This document shows positions 37,001 to 52,000 of a DNA stretch of 64,000 nucleotides, in pieces. The DNA is from Atriophallophorus winterbourni (taxonomy: Eukaryota > Platyhelminthes > Trematoda > Plagiorchiida > Microphallidae). The translations under genes were made by a program, and so were the position numbers. Within the stretch, counting starts at the first letter, position 1. Every line of letters begins with the position of its first letter. The stretch lies in the NCBI GenBank assembly GCA_013407085.1, contig JACCGJ010001892.1:1-64000 (forward strand), given 5' to 3'. The notes beneath the pieces are model-generated. The model saw only the letters and a program-made list of their open reading frames with translations, did no database searches and had not been told where the DNA came from.

Positions 37001-40000
37001 CGTTCCACCAGTCACGACGAACGATCGAGTGCAACGGCAGCCTTGTTCAACTTCCCAGTAGTCCACAATCCACAAGTGATCAAAGTTGGCCAGAATCATC
37101 TAGCGTGACTGACCTTGACGCAGAAGGGAGGTGGTGTATAGCCGGCAGGAGGGAAATGAATCAAATTCTGCTCGGATTGAAGAGCGATGCTTCCTCAGGA
37201 TCTAGAATGCCTGGGAAGCTCAGGAGAGGCTTGTTGAATCGTAGTGAAATTCTCAGTTTACGAGCTGGAATCGAGTTACTTCAGCGATACAACTTCAATA
37301 TTGAGGTAAGGGTGAGAGTAAAACGCTTGTTATGGTAACAAAATAATAAGGCATTATCACTGAATGAAAGTGTATAATTTTATTCTGCGTGGAATGTTTA
37401 CGCAATAATTTATATTCACATTTTTGATTCTCTGTTAGCAAATCTCATTGCGATGAAATAACAAACAACAAACTGAAATTTCATCGTTTATGCACTAGCC
37501 TTACAAAAAACAGCCTGTTTTCATGCTTTGAACAGCGCTTAGGCGTTGAGTGTTAGGAATGTTGAAGATTCTATTAGACTCGTCTGGAACCATCTTAACA
37601 CAAGAGATAAACAGTCACAAACCAGAAAACACTTTCTGATTTTTCAAGTAAAATGAGATTGTGTATAACCTGCGAGTTCGAATTATTCATTATATTGTGA
37701 TTGTAAATAAACACCTTCAAGATTGTATAACCGATAACCAAAAATTTTGAATCTCAAAATATACACGAATTACAACAGTTTAAGGGTTTAAAAGTTCGAA
37801 AAAAATTAACTCTTTCGAATAAATGAATGATTCTTATTACGAACGCCTTAAGTAGTAAGCAAACAGAAGGTTTTTACTCGGTCTTTGCTTAAATTTTACC
37901 TATTCTTAATGTCTATTCCATTGTTATTGTCAGCAGGCACTATTACTAGATACGTATCAACACACAGTCATATTACATGCACCCTTGTTAAAAAATAAAA
38001 TTGCACTAATCGATATCATTTGTTGGAAAACAATCGAAGTTATGTGCGGCAATTTTCTGAATCTGAATAAGCCGCTACATAATAGATTTCAATTTGACAC
38101 GATCCTCGCCTGCATAATGAAGGATGAAGAGTCTTGCCATTGAGACTCCAGTCCTTGGAACTCATTACACTCAATCTCAAAAACCAAATCCTCTATTGAA
38201 ATAGCATCTGAATTTTTACTTCGTTTGGTTCTGTTATATCGACAACTCTGAAGTAGAGAATGGTGCAGAGTAGCCGCGTGTTAGCGCCTGGTTACTGATG
38301 GTCAGAATAGTTATTTCAAAATAGATATTGTATCGAATGCATTTTTGCCGCAACTTGCATTTTTACCGAGTATTTTCCGTGCTATACCATAGCTGAAACT
38401 ATATTATTTTCGGAGTCGCCCGAATTTGGACATTCGGAGCGCTAATGCATAGGAAACGTATACGTATAGCCTATAGTATTGTATAGCAAAATCGGTATTT
38501 AGATTTAAATCATGTATCTTCAATGTTGACATCAGCAACGACTCTGATGTGAAGGTTACTGAGCCGCTATAGCCCGGCTTATTTGTGATAATGGACATTT
38601 ATTGAATGTTACAGGAATTCGAAATTCATTTTACTTCAATTTGGTTATCAGTGATCGAATTCTCACCAACAATTACTTTTCTGATGCATAGGAAAAATAT
38701 TCTATGTGCTTTGTGATCAAGAGTTGGCATACCTTTGAAATTCCGAAATCTTGAGAAGATTTTTCCGGCGTATTTTGCTATGAGACACAATTATTGTGAA
38801 TGCGAAATTTTGGGTGGTTTAACTGTAGATTCCATGCTGTTACTTCTTAATTTTAAATGAAGAACACGTGCATATATGTCAAATGTTTAGATATTTTGAT
38901 TTCAAAATGTTATTCCTCCGATTGTCATCTAATTTTTGATAAACTACAAAGCTACGTTCACCCTTCAGTGCCACCATAGCAGTTTACTCATGCACGCCAT
39001 ACGCGGCAAAAACATGTCGGCGTTCTACCTCCAAAAACCTTTAGTCCAATTATACTCATCATGCTGATTGGCCTAGTAGCGATCGTTTGTAGATGCGAGC
39101 AGCGATGCAATGTTTCCTTCACACCATATTTTGCATTTTAGACAAATTCATCAACGCCCAACAGCAAATGGTTACTTGGCCGTCAAAATTATCTTGTTAG
39201 TCTGAATTTTGATTGAACTCGGCATTTGGGAGTGTACCACCAACGGTGGCGTGACATTCATTTGTCCGCCATGTCTGCTAATTGGAGCTCCACACGCATC
39301 GTGTGATAACGTTTTTTCAGCAGCAGCAGCAGCAGCACCCAATCTAGTGGCACTTTCCCTCGTGGTGCCAAGTCGACTGGAAATCGGAAATACAAACATT
39401 TCGCTGCAACAGTCTGTCACATTGTTTTTTATGTTTGTTTTTTATTTTATTTTACAGCAACTAGAAAACGCACGAACTGCTGGCCAGAACTCGAATGAAC
39501 AAGTGCTACTTTGGACAAATGAAAGAGTCGCGAAATGGCTTGGCGAAATCGGGCTGAGTGTATGTGATTTGCTTTTTATGTCACAGAAAATTCCTACAAA
39601 GGTATCATTAAAATAGGACTGATTGATAGCTGAGTGTTTCGTACATCACGGATCGTAGAGTATAACCATTCTTTACTTAAAGTAGTATAACTTGAGCGTG
39701 TTATATAAAGACAAATAGCGGAACAAATTTATAATGTTAAGCAATTTGACACAGACAAACATTGCAAGCCCGTTGAGTGAATCTAAGCCGGACAATCGAA
39801 TCTATGGAATCGACCAGATTAAAAGTGCTTACATCCACTACACGTTTCCACCATTATCGGTTGCTGTTTGCTTGTCAGTTCGGAACAGTATCGAATCAGA
39901 TTTAAATAGAAGCTTCATTCCATTGCGAAGTGTTATTTGTCTGATGATGGAGATATTCGCTTTACAAAACACGATTACCAGCATATCTCATCATCATCAT

Positions 40001-43000
40001 CATCAAAGACAGCAATACACCGGTAGCCACGAAGTAACTCTGTTTACTTGAAACTCGATGCGATTACTTTACTATGAGCTACAAGTATTCCCTTCAGTAT
40101 TCATTATTCGTATATGATTACCTCACTGTCACACACACCATCACTGTTTTCGAGCTGTTTACAAACCGGCGGTTGAGATCACACCATCATGTCCCGGAAG
40201 CTGCGAGACGATAGATGTACGGTAAACAAAGTTAAACTTTAAGGTCACATATTTGACCGCTGTTATATTCGAAATCCATACAATGATGCTGGATAAGATT
40301 GGACACCCAATTTATAAAAAAGATAATCATTATTTGATCATTATTACATTAGGATGCGAAGTCTACATTTGAACGGTGTTACCACATGAAAATGTATTAA
40401 AAGTACGTTCTATATCGAGGCTGGTGTGTAATTACCAACATGTTGACAAATTGAAACGAATCGTCTATCACATTTCCATTGTTTTCAGTAACAGACAATT
40501 TTGACTTATGTGATCCGAAAAACGCTGGTTATTGGATTTAATTTCATTTATACCTCAAATAGCGAAGTGAATGTGGCGTGAAAATATGAATACTGAGAAG
40601 AAAATTTGGCTTCACCCATTGCAAAACTGATTTGAGTTGAGCAATCCCAGAGGTTTAGTTTTTTGATAGTTTAATGCGTAGGGCGCTCCGGTCAATTATA
40701 GGTGACTGCAACTAATTTCTATGACCAATTTTAGAAGTTATCCTAACCCCTGCACTTGCACACTACAACCGGTTTTTGGATGTTTGCTGCTGTCAAGCGG
40801 AAACATTAGGATTAGGTTCAGTGGGCAATGCTAAAAACGGTCTTTCTCATTGTGTTGATCGGTTTTCCGATCTATTTCTCGTGAATCCGCATCGTGTGGC
40901 ATTAAAGAATAAATTTATTCAAACTAGTATAAAGTTGGACAAACGTTAATTCGGGTTTATTCGTACAACCATTTATTTATTTATTTATGGAAGTTTATTC
41001 ACATGAATGAATGTTTTCCATTCTTGATCTGAGACCATCTCTATCTTCTAAACTATTCCCCGATTCATTATAGCAAGATTAGTGAGTCTTATCTCGCTGA
41101 TTCTTTGATCAAATTATTGTACTTCCAAGGCTATTCATACTCTGTTTTCGCAATACACCGAACATTTTAATTTCCGTCCAAATCGTTATGCCACGAGATT
41201 ACCTGTTCCGATAGTCGGATTCAGAAGCGCGTGGGTGTCGCTGACGTAACCATCGAATCAAAATTCATTACCACCAGCCCACTTATTTCGGATTCCCGTC
41301 AAGAAAGCACTGACTCGCTACCCAAACACAGCATGCATGCCAAGTGTAGCCGCACTTCAACAGCACGGGAGTGTTGAAAAACCCATCGTTTTGTCATGGC
41401 GCACACGTTACCTAGTACGTTGCCTAGTGACGGGAAACGTTAAGACAAAAACCTATGGTTCACTACCCTATTAGATTAGTGCACGCAGCTGGAAAACAAC
41501 GTCAGTTTGTTTAAATAACACCGTTTCGTGTTTGACGATTAGTTTGTTTAAGGGATTTGAAAGCCCATCCATCAAATTAACTATCTAAATTCACTGAGTT
41601 AGTTTATCTATCAGGGCCAAAAATCGATACCAAGCTTATACATGGTTTAGATTGTGTTCGCTAATCAATATGTTAACCAAAATTGAATATTTTTGGATTC
41701 TAATCTTAACGTAGGGGTTATAGGATTGCGTTAGATCTATCAAGGCCAAACCGCTTTTTTCTTCTCTAACGTCCGTCACGATGTGGGCACAGGGTTGGCT
41801 GATACTCGATGCAATGTTAACCATGTCACCGCCGGGTTTCACACCAACTTGTTGATTGTGACATAATTTATCCCTGATTTCAAACATTCCAATTTTAATC
41901 ATGATCGCTCACGAATCTCACAACACAGGATTTAAGAATAAGAATAAGAATAAAACACACGCCAAACGTATATAGGAAAATGCTGTTCCCACAACACCGA
42001 TTGTACCTGTCGTCACTTTGATCTGATTTGACATGAGACTTCGTGCTGGCCGGTTTAATTCGAGACCTCGCCGCCTTGGGGTCGTTAGACTGAGCTTGAC
42101 GAATTGAGTGTAGCATTCAAATGTGAATGATGTTATCCATCTGCTGCTATTTATGAAGATGCTGTCACTTGACCAGTTCTGATGCCACTCTTCAAAGACT
42201 CGCATTGTTGCAGGTTTAAGATTTTTGTCGTTATTCGTTTCAGCACTTCCTTTCTTGTTTAGCATTGGAGGGTTTAGTTCTGCATATCAACTGAAACCTC
42301 GTCATTAGCGCTCGTCACTTATACCTTTTACATGTCCACACATAGTTCAAGCAAGGTAGCGAGGGTAATATGCATAGTAGTTTGAATTTCGATGGGTTGC
42401 TTAAGATTTGAATCCCTCTGTAGTTTCAAATTTTCAGAAAGGTGCCTAACCCAATTTAACATTAATTTACAAAAAAATACGTGCTTCAATCTGCCATGCC
42501 TAGCGGGTACTGTGAAGCTTGTTGTTGAATTAATCCAAAATAAGCACTGACCTTCTAATCCACACTACAAACCAAATGCTTCACTCAAGTATTAGAGGAT
42601 ATAGGGGCGCGCAATTATTATTGCAATTTGCAATTACAATTCTAAATTATGTGAGCGATAAAAGTAATATGATAGCTGAGAGCATATTGCGGGTTTTGTG
42701 AGTTGACAACATAGTCGTTGCTAAATAAGACTCAGACAACGAACTATGCTGTGCTAATAGCGCACACAATTTAGCTATGAGTCGGAGAGTATGATGGAGA
42801 GCATGAGTGAAAGAAGCTACCAATCCATGTTCACATGGGGTAAGATTTGACATTAATTAATTTGTATTCAGATGGTAAAACTTATGCGCGCGTGTCCTGC
42901 TTCGGAATTGTATGTCACGACCCAACTAAATCAAGTTTATGTTATGTCTGAAGGATGTACCATGCCATTGTCTGCATGTGGGGCTGCGATTTATATGGCA

Positions 43001-46000
43001 TTAAGCACACAGAAAATTAAGAAAATCCACGTGGGTAAGAATATTCCTTCAATATATAAAGTTAGAACTGGAATCTTGGCATGTACCACTGTAAAATGAC
43101 ATTCGAGCATGGAGTAGTGGAAGTCTGAAGAGCAACGTTCACGGCCAGAATTTATTTAGACAGGCCAGCAGTTTGTTAAGTATCTTTCGAAAATTATTCC
43201 GAAGATTCCACTAGTAGCGTAATCAAGGGTGATGGACGCCTACCTTATTCTAACTTTGGAGTATACGGTAGAGGTCTGGGATCATTGGCTGCTAAACGAT
43301 ACTTCTCTCTTCGATAAAATTTGATTACAGAGCGATAAAGTTGGTGATGGGTCACCAAAATGATCCGTACATTAAAAGATTGCGACGTCTGGGTCTATGA
43401 GACTTTACATAAAAACGTTAATGGTGAAATATCATTGTTACCTATAACATTGTGTCTACCGACAGACTTCCAAGAATACACTCGTATCAAGTGTGTGGTG
43501 AGAAAGTGAAAAGCGGGCATACTATATCCATCTACATTCCAATTCCACGTATTAATTGCCCGTGACATTTTTCGTCATGCTTGTTTTATTTTTCTGGAAT
43601 TCCATGCATTATCATATGATAGATTTTCTGTGCATGACGTTATTTATTGTGGAATCGAATCTACATATACAAAGAACATCATTTGTGAGCCGTGCCTGTG
43701 TTATACTCGTTATATACTATTTTCATTCACATTTTCATTCATACCGTAATCTTGTGTTGTTATAAAGTGTTCACTTTTTAATCATAAATCCTTGAATGCA
43801 TTTGACAAATTCCATCCTATGTTTTATTAAAATGAAAGTTATTTCGACAGAACGTTTCTTAATCATGTGCCTTTAAACTATCACGGTTTTCAAATAATGT
43901 GAAACAAATTTCCCATTTTGATTTCAGTCCTTTCCTGTTTTCAACTATTATCAGACAAAACAGACAGTTAACGTAAAAATCAATGTAACATTACGATCAT
44001 TACGAGGCTGACTGGAGCGCTATTATGTTATCCCGACAAACGCATGTTCTCATGGCAGCGTAGACATTAATTTGTCTGGATAATGGTTTCCCAGATATTT
44101 TTTAATTTCAGACTAGTCAGAGTGTATGACCCAGAGGTGTGCCAGTAACTATTATTAAAACTTTCTATCCAATTAGCAATTGATTTTAACGACATGTTCT
44201 CCATCATTTTAAAAGTATACATCGAAAGCCTAGTTTTCGTCAAGCATCTTGGATATTTTAACGTAAATCTCTTGTTGTGACCAAGGTTGAGAGTTTTCAG
44301 TGTGATGTCCAGCTTTAATCAATATGTGATGAAACAATTTCTTATCTGAAAGGCTGCCGTATATACAGATTAAGAACAAAAATTTCTGATCTAACTTAAA
44401 CCGATGATACTTCAATTGATAACCCTTGAGCATACGCTATCCGGTACCATCAAATCATTTTCAAGCTTTCGAGTCGACAATATTGAACAGCTCATTCTCT
44501 GACCACAACCAACTCAAACTGCAAATCGTTGGCACACAGCCCGCTTCGAATTCTTTGCTATCTGTTGGGAGATAGGGAAAATTGCGTCCGTTATCGCGTG
44601 TATACTATCCCCCCACTTGATGTTATCCTTCCTGAGAAATAGTACGATCATTATTGTAAAACGTTATATGGACAAGCTTCTATAGGATGAATGATGTACA
44701 TTTTATGATTATGTACTCTAACTGCGTTGATATTTAACAAATAATGGATTTGGGTATCTATTTGTATTTATCTTTTGCTGTTAGGATAGGTTACCAATTG
44801 TGACAGTCTTTTGTAAACAGCAATAGAAAAACTGCTCAAAACGCATTCGAATTTCATTATTATCAAAAATTTTCTAAAATTCGAAAATAGACGATTGCTT
44901 AAACGGACACGTTTGATCACTACTATGTTGGACACAGTGCCTAACAATTGTAATCAGTATCGATACAAACCTCCACGAGAGATCAACATTATCAGTAAAC
45001 ACCTGAAAGCCGACACTATCGAGTTTACTTGAGAAAACTCAGCTGGTTTTTCCCACATATTTCAACAACGTCCTGATCATGGGTGACTTTAATCTCCCGA
45101 ATTTACGAAAAAGCGAGATTCCACCGGTGAAAACTCTTGATCATCTATTCTACAAAATGTTCAACGAAATTCCTTTATTCAACCACATCTCAAGCAACAC
45201 TCGCTTCAGAGGCACAAACACACCGTCCATTCTCGATCTTGTTCTGACTAGCGAGGAAAATGTCATCGAGGATATTCGCTATGAAGCATCTCTTGAAAAG
45301 AGTGATCATGTAGTCATTGTTTTCTACTATATATCTGAAGCGAAAAGAGCTAATGATGCTCAGAAATTGATAAGAAAAATCGATACGGTTGCATTATCAA
45401 TGTCACTTCAAGAAGTCCCCGACTAGGCACCGATTAACACGGATGTCCAACAATACTGGTCATCGATACTTCAGAAAGTCTACGAGCAAATAGAACTCCA
45501 CTCTAAATATGTTTCAAAAAACTGAAAAAAGATTCAAATTCGAGATTCGGAGTTGAACACGGAAATGGATAATTGGTAAGAATCTGCGTGGAGAAACCAC
45601 ATACTGCAGGAAACATATGAATCCTGAGAATCCTATCGTTGGCTGATGAACAAAGTTAATAAACTTGTGCAGGAGGATAGAGAGGATTTTCAAATAAATC
45701 GTGAGCAGTAAAGCCAGGCGTTTCCGATTTACTTACTACGACCGGAACTAAATCGACCACTCTCGAAGCCTCCGACAAAGTCGCTTAATTTTAATCTAGA
45801 TTGTTCTACGCTAGCGAGCCCTTATGCTGTGTTATGCCTGCATTCAGATCACACATTAACACAATACACGAAATCAATGTGAACCCCCAGAGTGTCCAAG
45901 TGAGGCTACGCTGGCTAAATACAAAAAAATCACCAGATTCTGACGAAATAACACCGCTCCTTCTAAATCAATGCGTCCATGCTCTATTCTCACCACTCTC

Positions 46001-49000
46001 GGATCTTTTCAACCTGTCACTGAGTTGTAGCAAGGTTCCTACTTATTGGAAAAGTGGATTAATCACTGCGATGCACAAAAGCTGGAACCGATCCGATGAG
46101 TCTAACTACAGACCAGTCACATTGTTGCCAGTGGTCTCTAAACTTCTCGAACGATTTTTAGCTGATGAACTTATCAAACATTTGGAACAAAATAAGCTAC
46201 TTTCCACCGCACAGCACGGATTTAGGACAAGGTACTCCTGCCTCACCAATCTTCTAATAACTTTTGGATATGTCTAAAGCTTTTGACCGAATCATCCACA
46301 GAATACTGCTAGAGAAATTGGAGCAGCTCGGGATGGGTGGCAGATTATTGGCAGGATACAGGATTACTTGACTGGTAGAGTCATCAGGGCTAGAGTTGAT
46401 GTGGCACTGTCCAGGCCAGTTGAAGTAACAAGTGGCGTACCTAATGACTCAGACATGGTGCCAATACTCTTTCTGGTGAACGCGAAAGATATACCTGAAA
46501 TTGTACGCAGTAAATTCATTTTATTTGAGCGTGACATCAGAGTTTGGACTAACGTGCGCACCATAGAACATTACCAACTTCTACAAAAAGATCTCTAATC
46601 ACTCCATACGTGGTCGTTACAAAACTGCCTACCATGTAACTTCCAAAAATGTAAAACGTTAAATGTCGTTAAATCCTCCGAATTCACATACTCCCTGGTG
46701 TCGCAACAACTTCCATGGATTAGAGAAGAGAAAGACCTGGATGTGTGGACTAGCATTAACATGAAGTAATCACGGCAGTGTTCTGCGGCATACAAAAGAA
46801 GCAGGTACTTCCACGGATAATTACCATCTATCTGCGGTCAACATGGGCGTACACTGATCAAGCGTAGTCGCCCTGGTTACAGAAGTACATTGCTTTGCTG
46901 CAACGCATATACCACCACGCTACAAAACTGGTGACCTGATTACGGAACAGGCCATACGAGGACAGGATAGCAACTCTGAACCAATTTGACTTTTGTACCG
47001 CCGGCTTTGATTTTATCATGCTGTTCAACATTCTGCTTAGAATGAATCATCCACTTGAACACCTGTTTCATCGGCAAGAATCACGTAGTAACAGATCTCA
47101 CTGCTACAAGTTAATTACTGCACACTATAGATCAAATTGTAGAAGGTTCTTCTTTGCTGTCCGAGTTCGTTTTATATGGAACCCTTTGCCCCACATATCA
47201 TTTGTGCATCAAGCATGAACATGTTCAACGCAGAAATTGACTAGATTATGTTGACCAAATCCAACCTCGCACGTCAATACATAAGCTGACTTCCCATACT
47301 GACAAAACATCTTTGCTGTTGTTATGCATTCCTCATATTTTTAAAATATGGTTACTGTAAATATTTACTTTTTGGATTAATAAAACGTTTAGTTACTTTG
47401 AATTACTTAATCGCGATGATGCCATATCCGTTACATATTACGGAAACAATGACAGTCAACTTCCGCTGATGTGGATTTTCATGTGGAATTGATATTCCGA
47501 TAAGTTTCCGTATCGATTATGCGAAATCATTGCGAATTAAAACTACGTGCCCTTTTTAAATTAAAACGCAATTTTGATAAACAGAATAACCACGATCATT
47601 ACTTTACATTAGCCTTTGAATGGACGAATATTTATTAAGCTGTGGTAATTGTGAAACTGTACTTTTTGGAACTATAAATTTTTGAATCTTGAATACATTT
47701 GATTCATTCAGGATAGAGTTGGTTTGTATTATTTATTTCTTCTTCTTGATTGACGACAGAGGTTCATGCCCTTGTGAGCCGAATCATTGATCTTATCGTA
47801 AAATAAACCGAAAACGGACTTAGTTAGTTAGTTCAGAGTCTTTCCATGATTTCTGACCAATAAAATTTCACAAATCGCAAGTTGTGTTCAAGAAACAATG
47901 TTTTAAAATTGTGGTTGAGAGCGAACAATTAATCTGAATTGAATGAAATTCTTTCGAGTCAAATTGTGAATCATAAGTTCGAAAGGATTTCCTAGTTCCG
48001 GTTACCGGAACTATTTTTCCGGCACACTGAGATTAACCTCAACCATTTGCTTTTAATGCGCTTGGAAGGTTTGTTGTTGACATTTGAATAAGTTCCAAGC
48101 AAAAAGCGCCGAATTATGTACATCATTCATTTTAAAGGAATTTACTCACGGCATTGATGGAAGCGGACTACACGGAGCGCTGATGGTACTCGACCATTCA
48201 TTTGATGTCTTGCGCCTCATGACACTTCTGAACATCCCCTCCAGCGTCGCGGCTACCTACGAGGTTGCTGATCATTTGGAATCGATTCTTGTTCCAGCGA
48301 AGTGAGTTTTCCAGTAGCGTTTGAAATTGATTGCTTTGTTATCTTCTCAAGTGGTTGGTACGGAACTGAGCTCGGCATGATGAATAGTAAACAGAGTAAG
48401 CAAATTTACTGATGGCCACTGTCTGACTGTTTTGCGATGAGCAAAACGTATGCAAATCATTGCGAGTAGATAAATATTCGATGAACAACTGCATTGACTT
48501 CGCTTAGTCTTTAAATTCTTACGCTGTCAAATAACCGTGTTCAATGCATGCCCAGGTTGATCGTTATTGGCTGATTCGTATTTGTCAGCGTAATCCAGTA
48601 ATAATTCAACGCGACTTCATGTACAAAAAGAAACATTTGTCAATTTCGCTGTGGGAGGTTCTGTCATCTACCTCACATCTCGTTCGGAATATTCACGATA
48701 AACTTGGAGCATTGGCTTCGTGTCTCAAACATATCTCATATTAGATACAAATTCTTGCCATTCACGGAAAATCATATACACAAAGATTTACATCACTGTA
48801 TTGGAAGAGTATATTACCTATTCCAAGGCTTTCAAAACTTATATACGCCAATTAGCAAAACACATAACTAGACACGTGAGAAACGATACACAACGACGAC
48901 ATTTAAATCCATTTCCGCTATATTTTTTAATGCAAATATACGCTTCTTACCACGTTCTAATTCACGCTATCTAAATTTGACTAACCATACATTTAAGTCC

Positions 49001-52000
49001 CAAGTTAAGATAAAAAACTTGATTCTTTAAAAAGATATATTCCTAGTAATCATTGTTGGGATAATTTTTAATCAGGTCGAGACAATAAATAATTATTTAG
49101 AAAGTGAAATCAAATCGAACGGAGACAAAACACTCTGACTCATCAGTAAAATAAGAAGCAGGACTCAATTCTCTTCCATGTTTCTCGCCTTAGTTGACTC
49201 ACTCCTGCTTTCGAAGTCATCAGATATGAAAGCTGGCATTGGCTGATAGATTTATAAGTGCGGTTCAATGATATACACCCGAATGTGTTTTCAATATCCG
49301 TGAAACGATAACAATTCTATGATTGTTTGGAAGAGAAATTCGCATAGCATTTTGATATGAAGCCTGACATTTTTCTGAATAAATAATGCCAACCCCCTCT
49401 CGTTTGCCCATGGGTGACTCGACGCACACGGTTAAATGCTAGAAATTCTCCACGTCAACTCGACAGAATCATTTTTGTCTGCCTTTGGGCAGTGTATGAC
49501 AATGTTTACACACCAATATTCCTAGGGAAAGGAGTAAAAAGTTGATAAATATTGTATTCCACTTGTAATTTGTGAAAAATATCCGTATGTGCTAAATGTT
49601 TCCGTGTGATAAAATCTACCTATGAGGGGAGAGTAATAAAGCAGTACGACTAGGATTCATATGATCAAAAGCATTCAAAGAATTTTCCTTCAAATCAATA
49701 AAATGGTATTGTGTATAATGTAGCAATTTCTCTTGTCTTTGAGATTTTGTGTTTTCAGTCACTTATCCTTGCTAGTAAATCACAGTTTTATGAACAATAG
49801 CAATATGATTATCTTCACGGAGTTTCGAGAACCTCATGTCTGTTAATGTTGTCCGAGTAATGATCCATAAAAGCAAACGGCACTTCACTTTCCATTCTGG
49901 TGAGACCATCAATCTACTGAATCGAGAGAAAGAAATTTATTCGGTTCTTACTTCGACGGTTGTTCAAAATAGAAGATCCATGAATTGGGAAACGTTCATT
50001 AATTTCCTTGGTTTGAGAATACAACATCATTTATCGAAAAACCAATGCAGTAGAATCGTGGATGTGTAAAATGAGACGGTTGATTAATCATGGAAAAAGG
50101 CGCCCGAATGATAGCTTGCATATGATGGATATAAAAAGTACATGTAGCGAGCGAATGTGAAGTTTTTATTGCCAATTATTTCGTGTCAAAACTCAAGGTA
50201 TCATATGCTTTGTTTTAACTCTTCATCGTTATAATTAGAGTGAAATATGAACCTGTTTTAGACAGCAACTTAAAACAAGGTGGCTTTATGAAATGTAATT
50301 AAAAAAGGATATGCTAGTTTCCAATTTCCTAATTGTTTCAAGCAAGCGGAACCTGATCATGCTATCCGTGCATAATGAGCGCAAATATCGAGGAATCGGT
50401 CGTAGTAAATGATGAAAAACCACGCAACAATGGTTATTTTGAAAAGTTTGTGGTTTTAACTCCGTTCGTGTGTGTGATCAGGCTAACTATGTGGGACTTA
50501 CTCAACACTGACCCTAAATTTGAAGTTGTTTACAGTTCTCCTACTGTTCTCAATCACGCGAATATTAACTATCCACACAATTCAGATAGAGAACAATAGC
50601 ACGGTAAACGACCTACATAACGAATGGTCAATGCTATAACGGAAAATTAACACCTATATCCGGCCAACAATGGAGTACGTTGTTAAAGCATGGTCCCCTT
50701 GGTTACAGAAGTACATGACTTTGCTGCCACGCGTATACTACCGCACTACAAAACTTGTGACCTGACTGCACAACAGGCCATACGAGGAGAGGATTGCAAC
50801 TCTGAAACAATTTGACTTTTCGTACCGCCGTGTCAGGGGTGAATTGATCGTGCTCTTCAACATTCTGGATACATTGAATCACCCACTTGAACACCTGTTT
50901 CATCTGCAATAAGCACGTGGTAGCAGATCGCATGGCTACAATTTAATTATTCCACACTCTAGATCAAATTGTCGAAGGTTCTTCTTTTGTTGTCCGAGTT
51001 TGTTTCATACGGAACTCTCTGCCCCCACATATCATTTGCGCATCACTTCTGAACATGTTCAAGGGTGAACTTGACAAGTTTATGTTGACCAAATCTAACC
51101 TAACACCTCAGTACATAAGCTGCCTTTTCGCATTCACGGAATATCTTTGTTGTTTTTATGCATTCCCTATATTTTTAATCTTTGGTTATTGTAAAGTATT
51201 TGGTTTTTGGATCATTAAAACTTTGATTTACCGTTTGAGTTACTGGGGGTAGTCCTGATTAAACGTGTACAAATATTTTTTGGCATTCATTCAACTTCGA
51301 TCTTGATTGCATGTACCCGTTGTGCGAAAGCGCCGACATTACAAACTGAGAAAAGACTACCAAGTCATTTATTTGTATTTCCCTCCCACAACTGCAAACA
51401 ATCAAAATTATCCATTCAAACTCATGTTTGCATCGTTTCAAAATAAGGATTTAATATTCGCAGTCGATTCGTCACTTTTTATGTACACGTAAACATTTCA
51501 TGCAATACAAGAAATTCTTCCAAATAAATAGCATGCATAATTAATTCTAATTCTGACAATTCTAGTATAAATTTTATACACTTCTTGCAATTGTTGAAAA
51601 AACGAAATCGAATGCCCGCTGAATCATCTTGAATGACCTTTGCGGTGAAAAGAAAACACACGATAAACTTGATGAGAATTTTTGACCAAAATGCCGAAAA
51701 AACAGTTGAATGTCATACAAAGTCTGAAATATGTAAATTGTTTTTTTTACAGGAAATGTGAGGGAATTTTTCCGAAACGGTAAGTATTAACGAATTACAT
51801 TAATATACCATTCAAATAATGGAAAACATTATCGGTTTGCGAATGATTTCTTTTGGAAATGACACTGATTTTACTCAATGACACAGGTTTTGTTTTTTTA
51901 GTGTTATTATGATTTTGGTGATACATCTAAATGATAATATATTTTAGAAATTTCGCAACTATCGCCCAGCCAAGATTAGCGCAAGTTGAACAGAACTTTA

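Larger units (their letters stand above)
39560..43130. other. Kazrin intron 6, left part
   Basis: Mostly unrecognised. It contains degenerate hammerhead-family traces (40,200-40,300 and 40,740-40,870), a dispersed repeat (41,995-42,110) and an exon-like frame at 42,872-43,034. No complete element is recognised. Confidence 0.45.

Noticed and set aside
33239..48301. Assignment of the three-SAM gene to liprin-beta (PPFIBP1/2)
   Set aside because: SAM1-SAM3 also resemble liprin-beta, and this was the first reading. The coil (RLKSEK, VESKERE, ELIQSYE), the GIELL..NF end of SAM2 and the WTNERVAKW start of SAM3 fit kazrin better.
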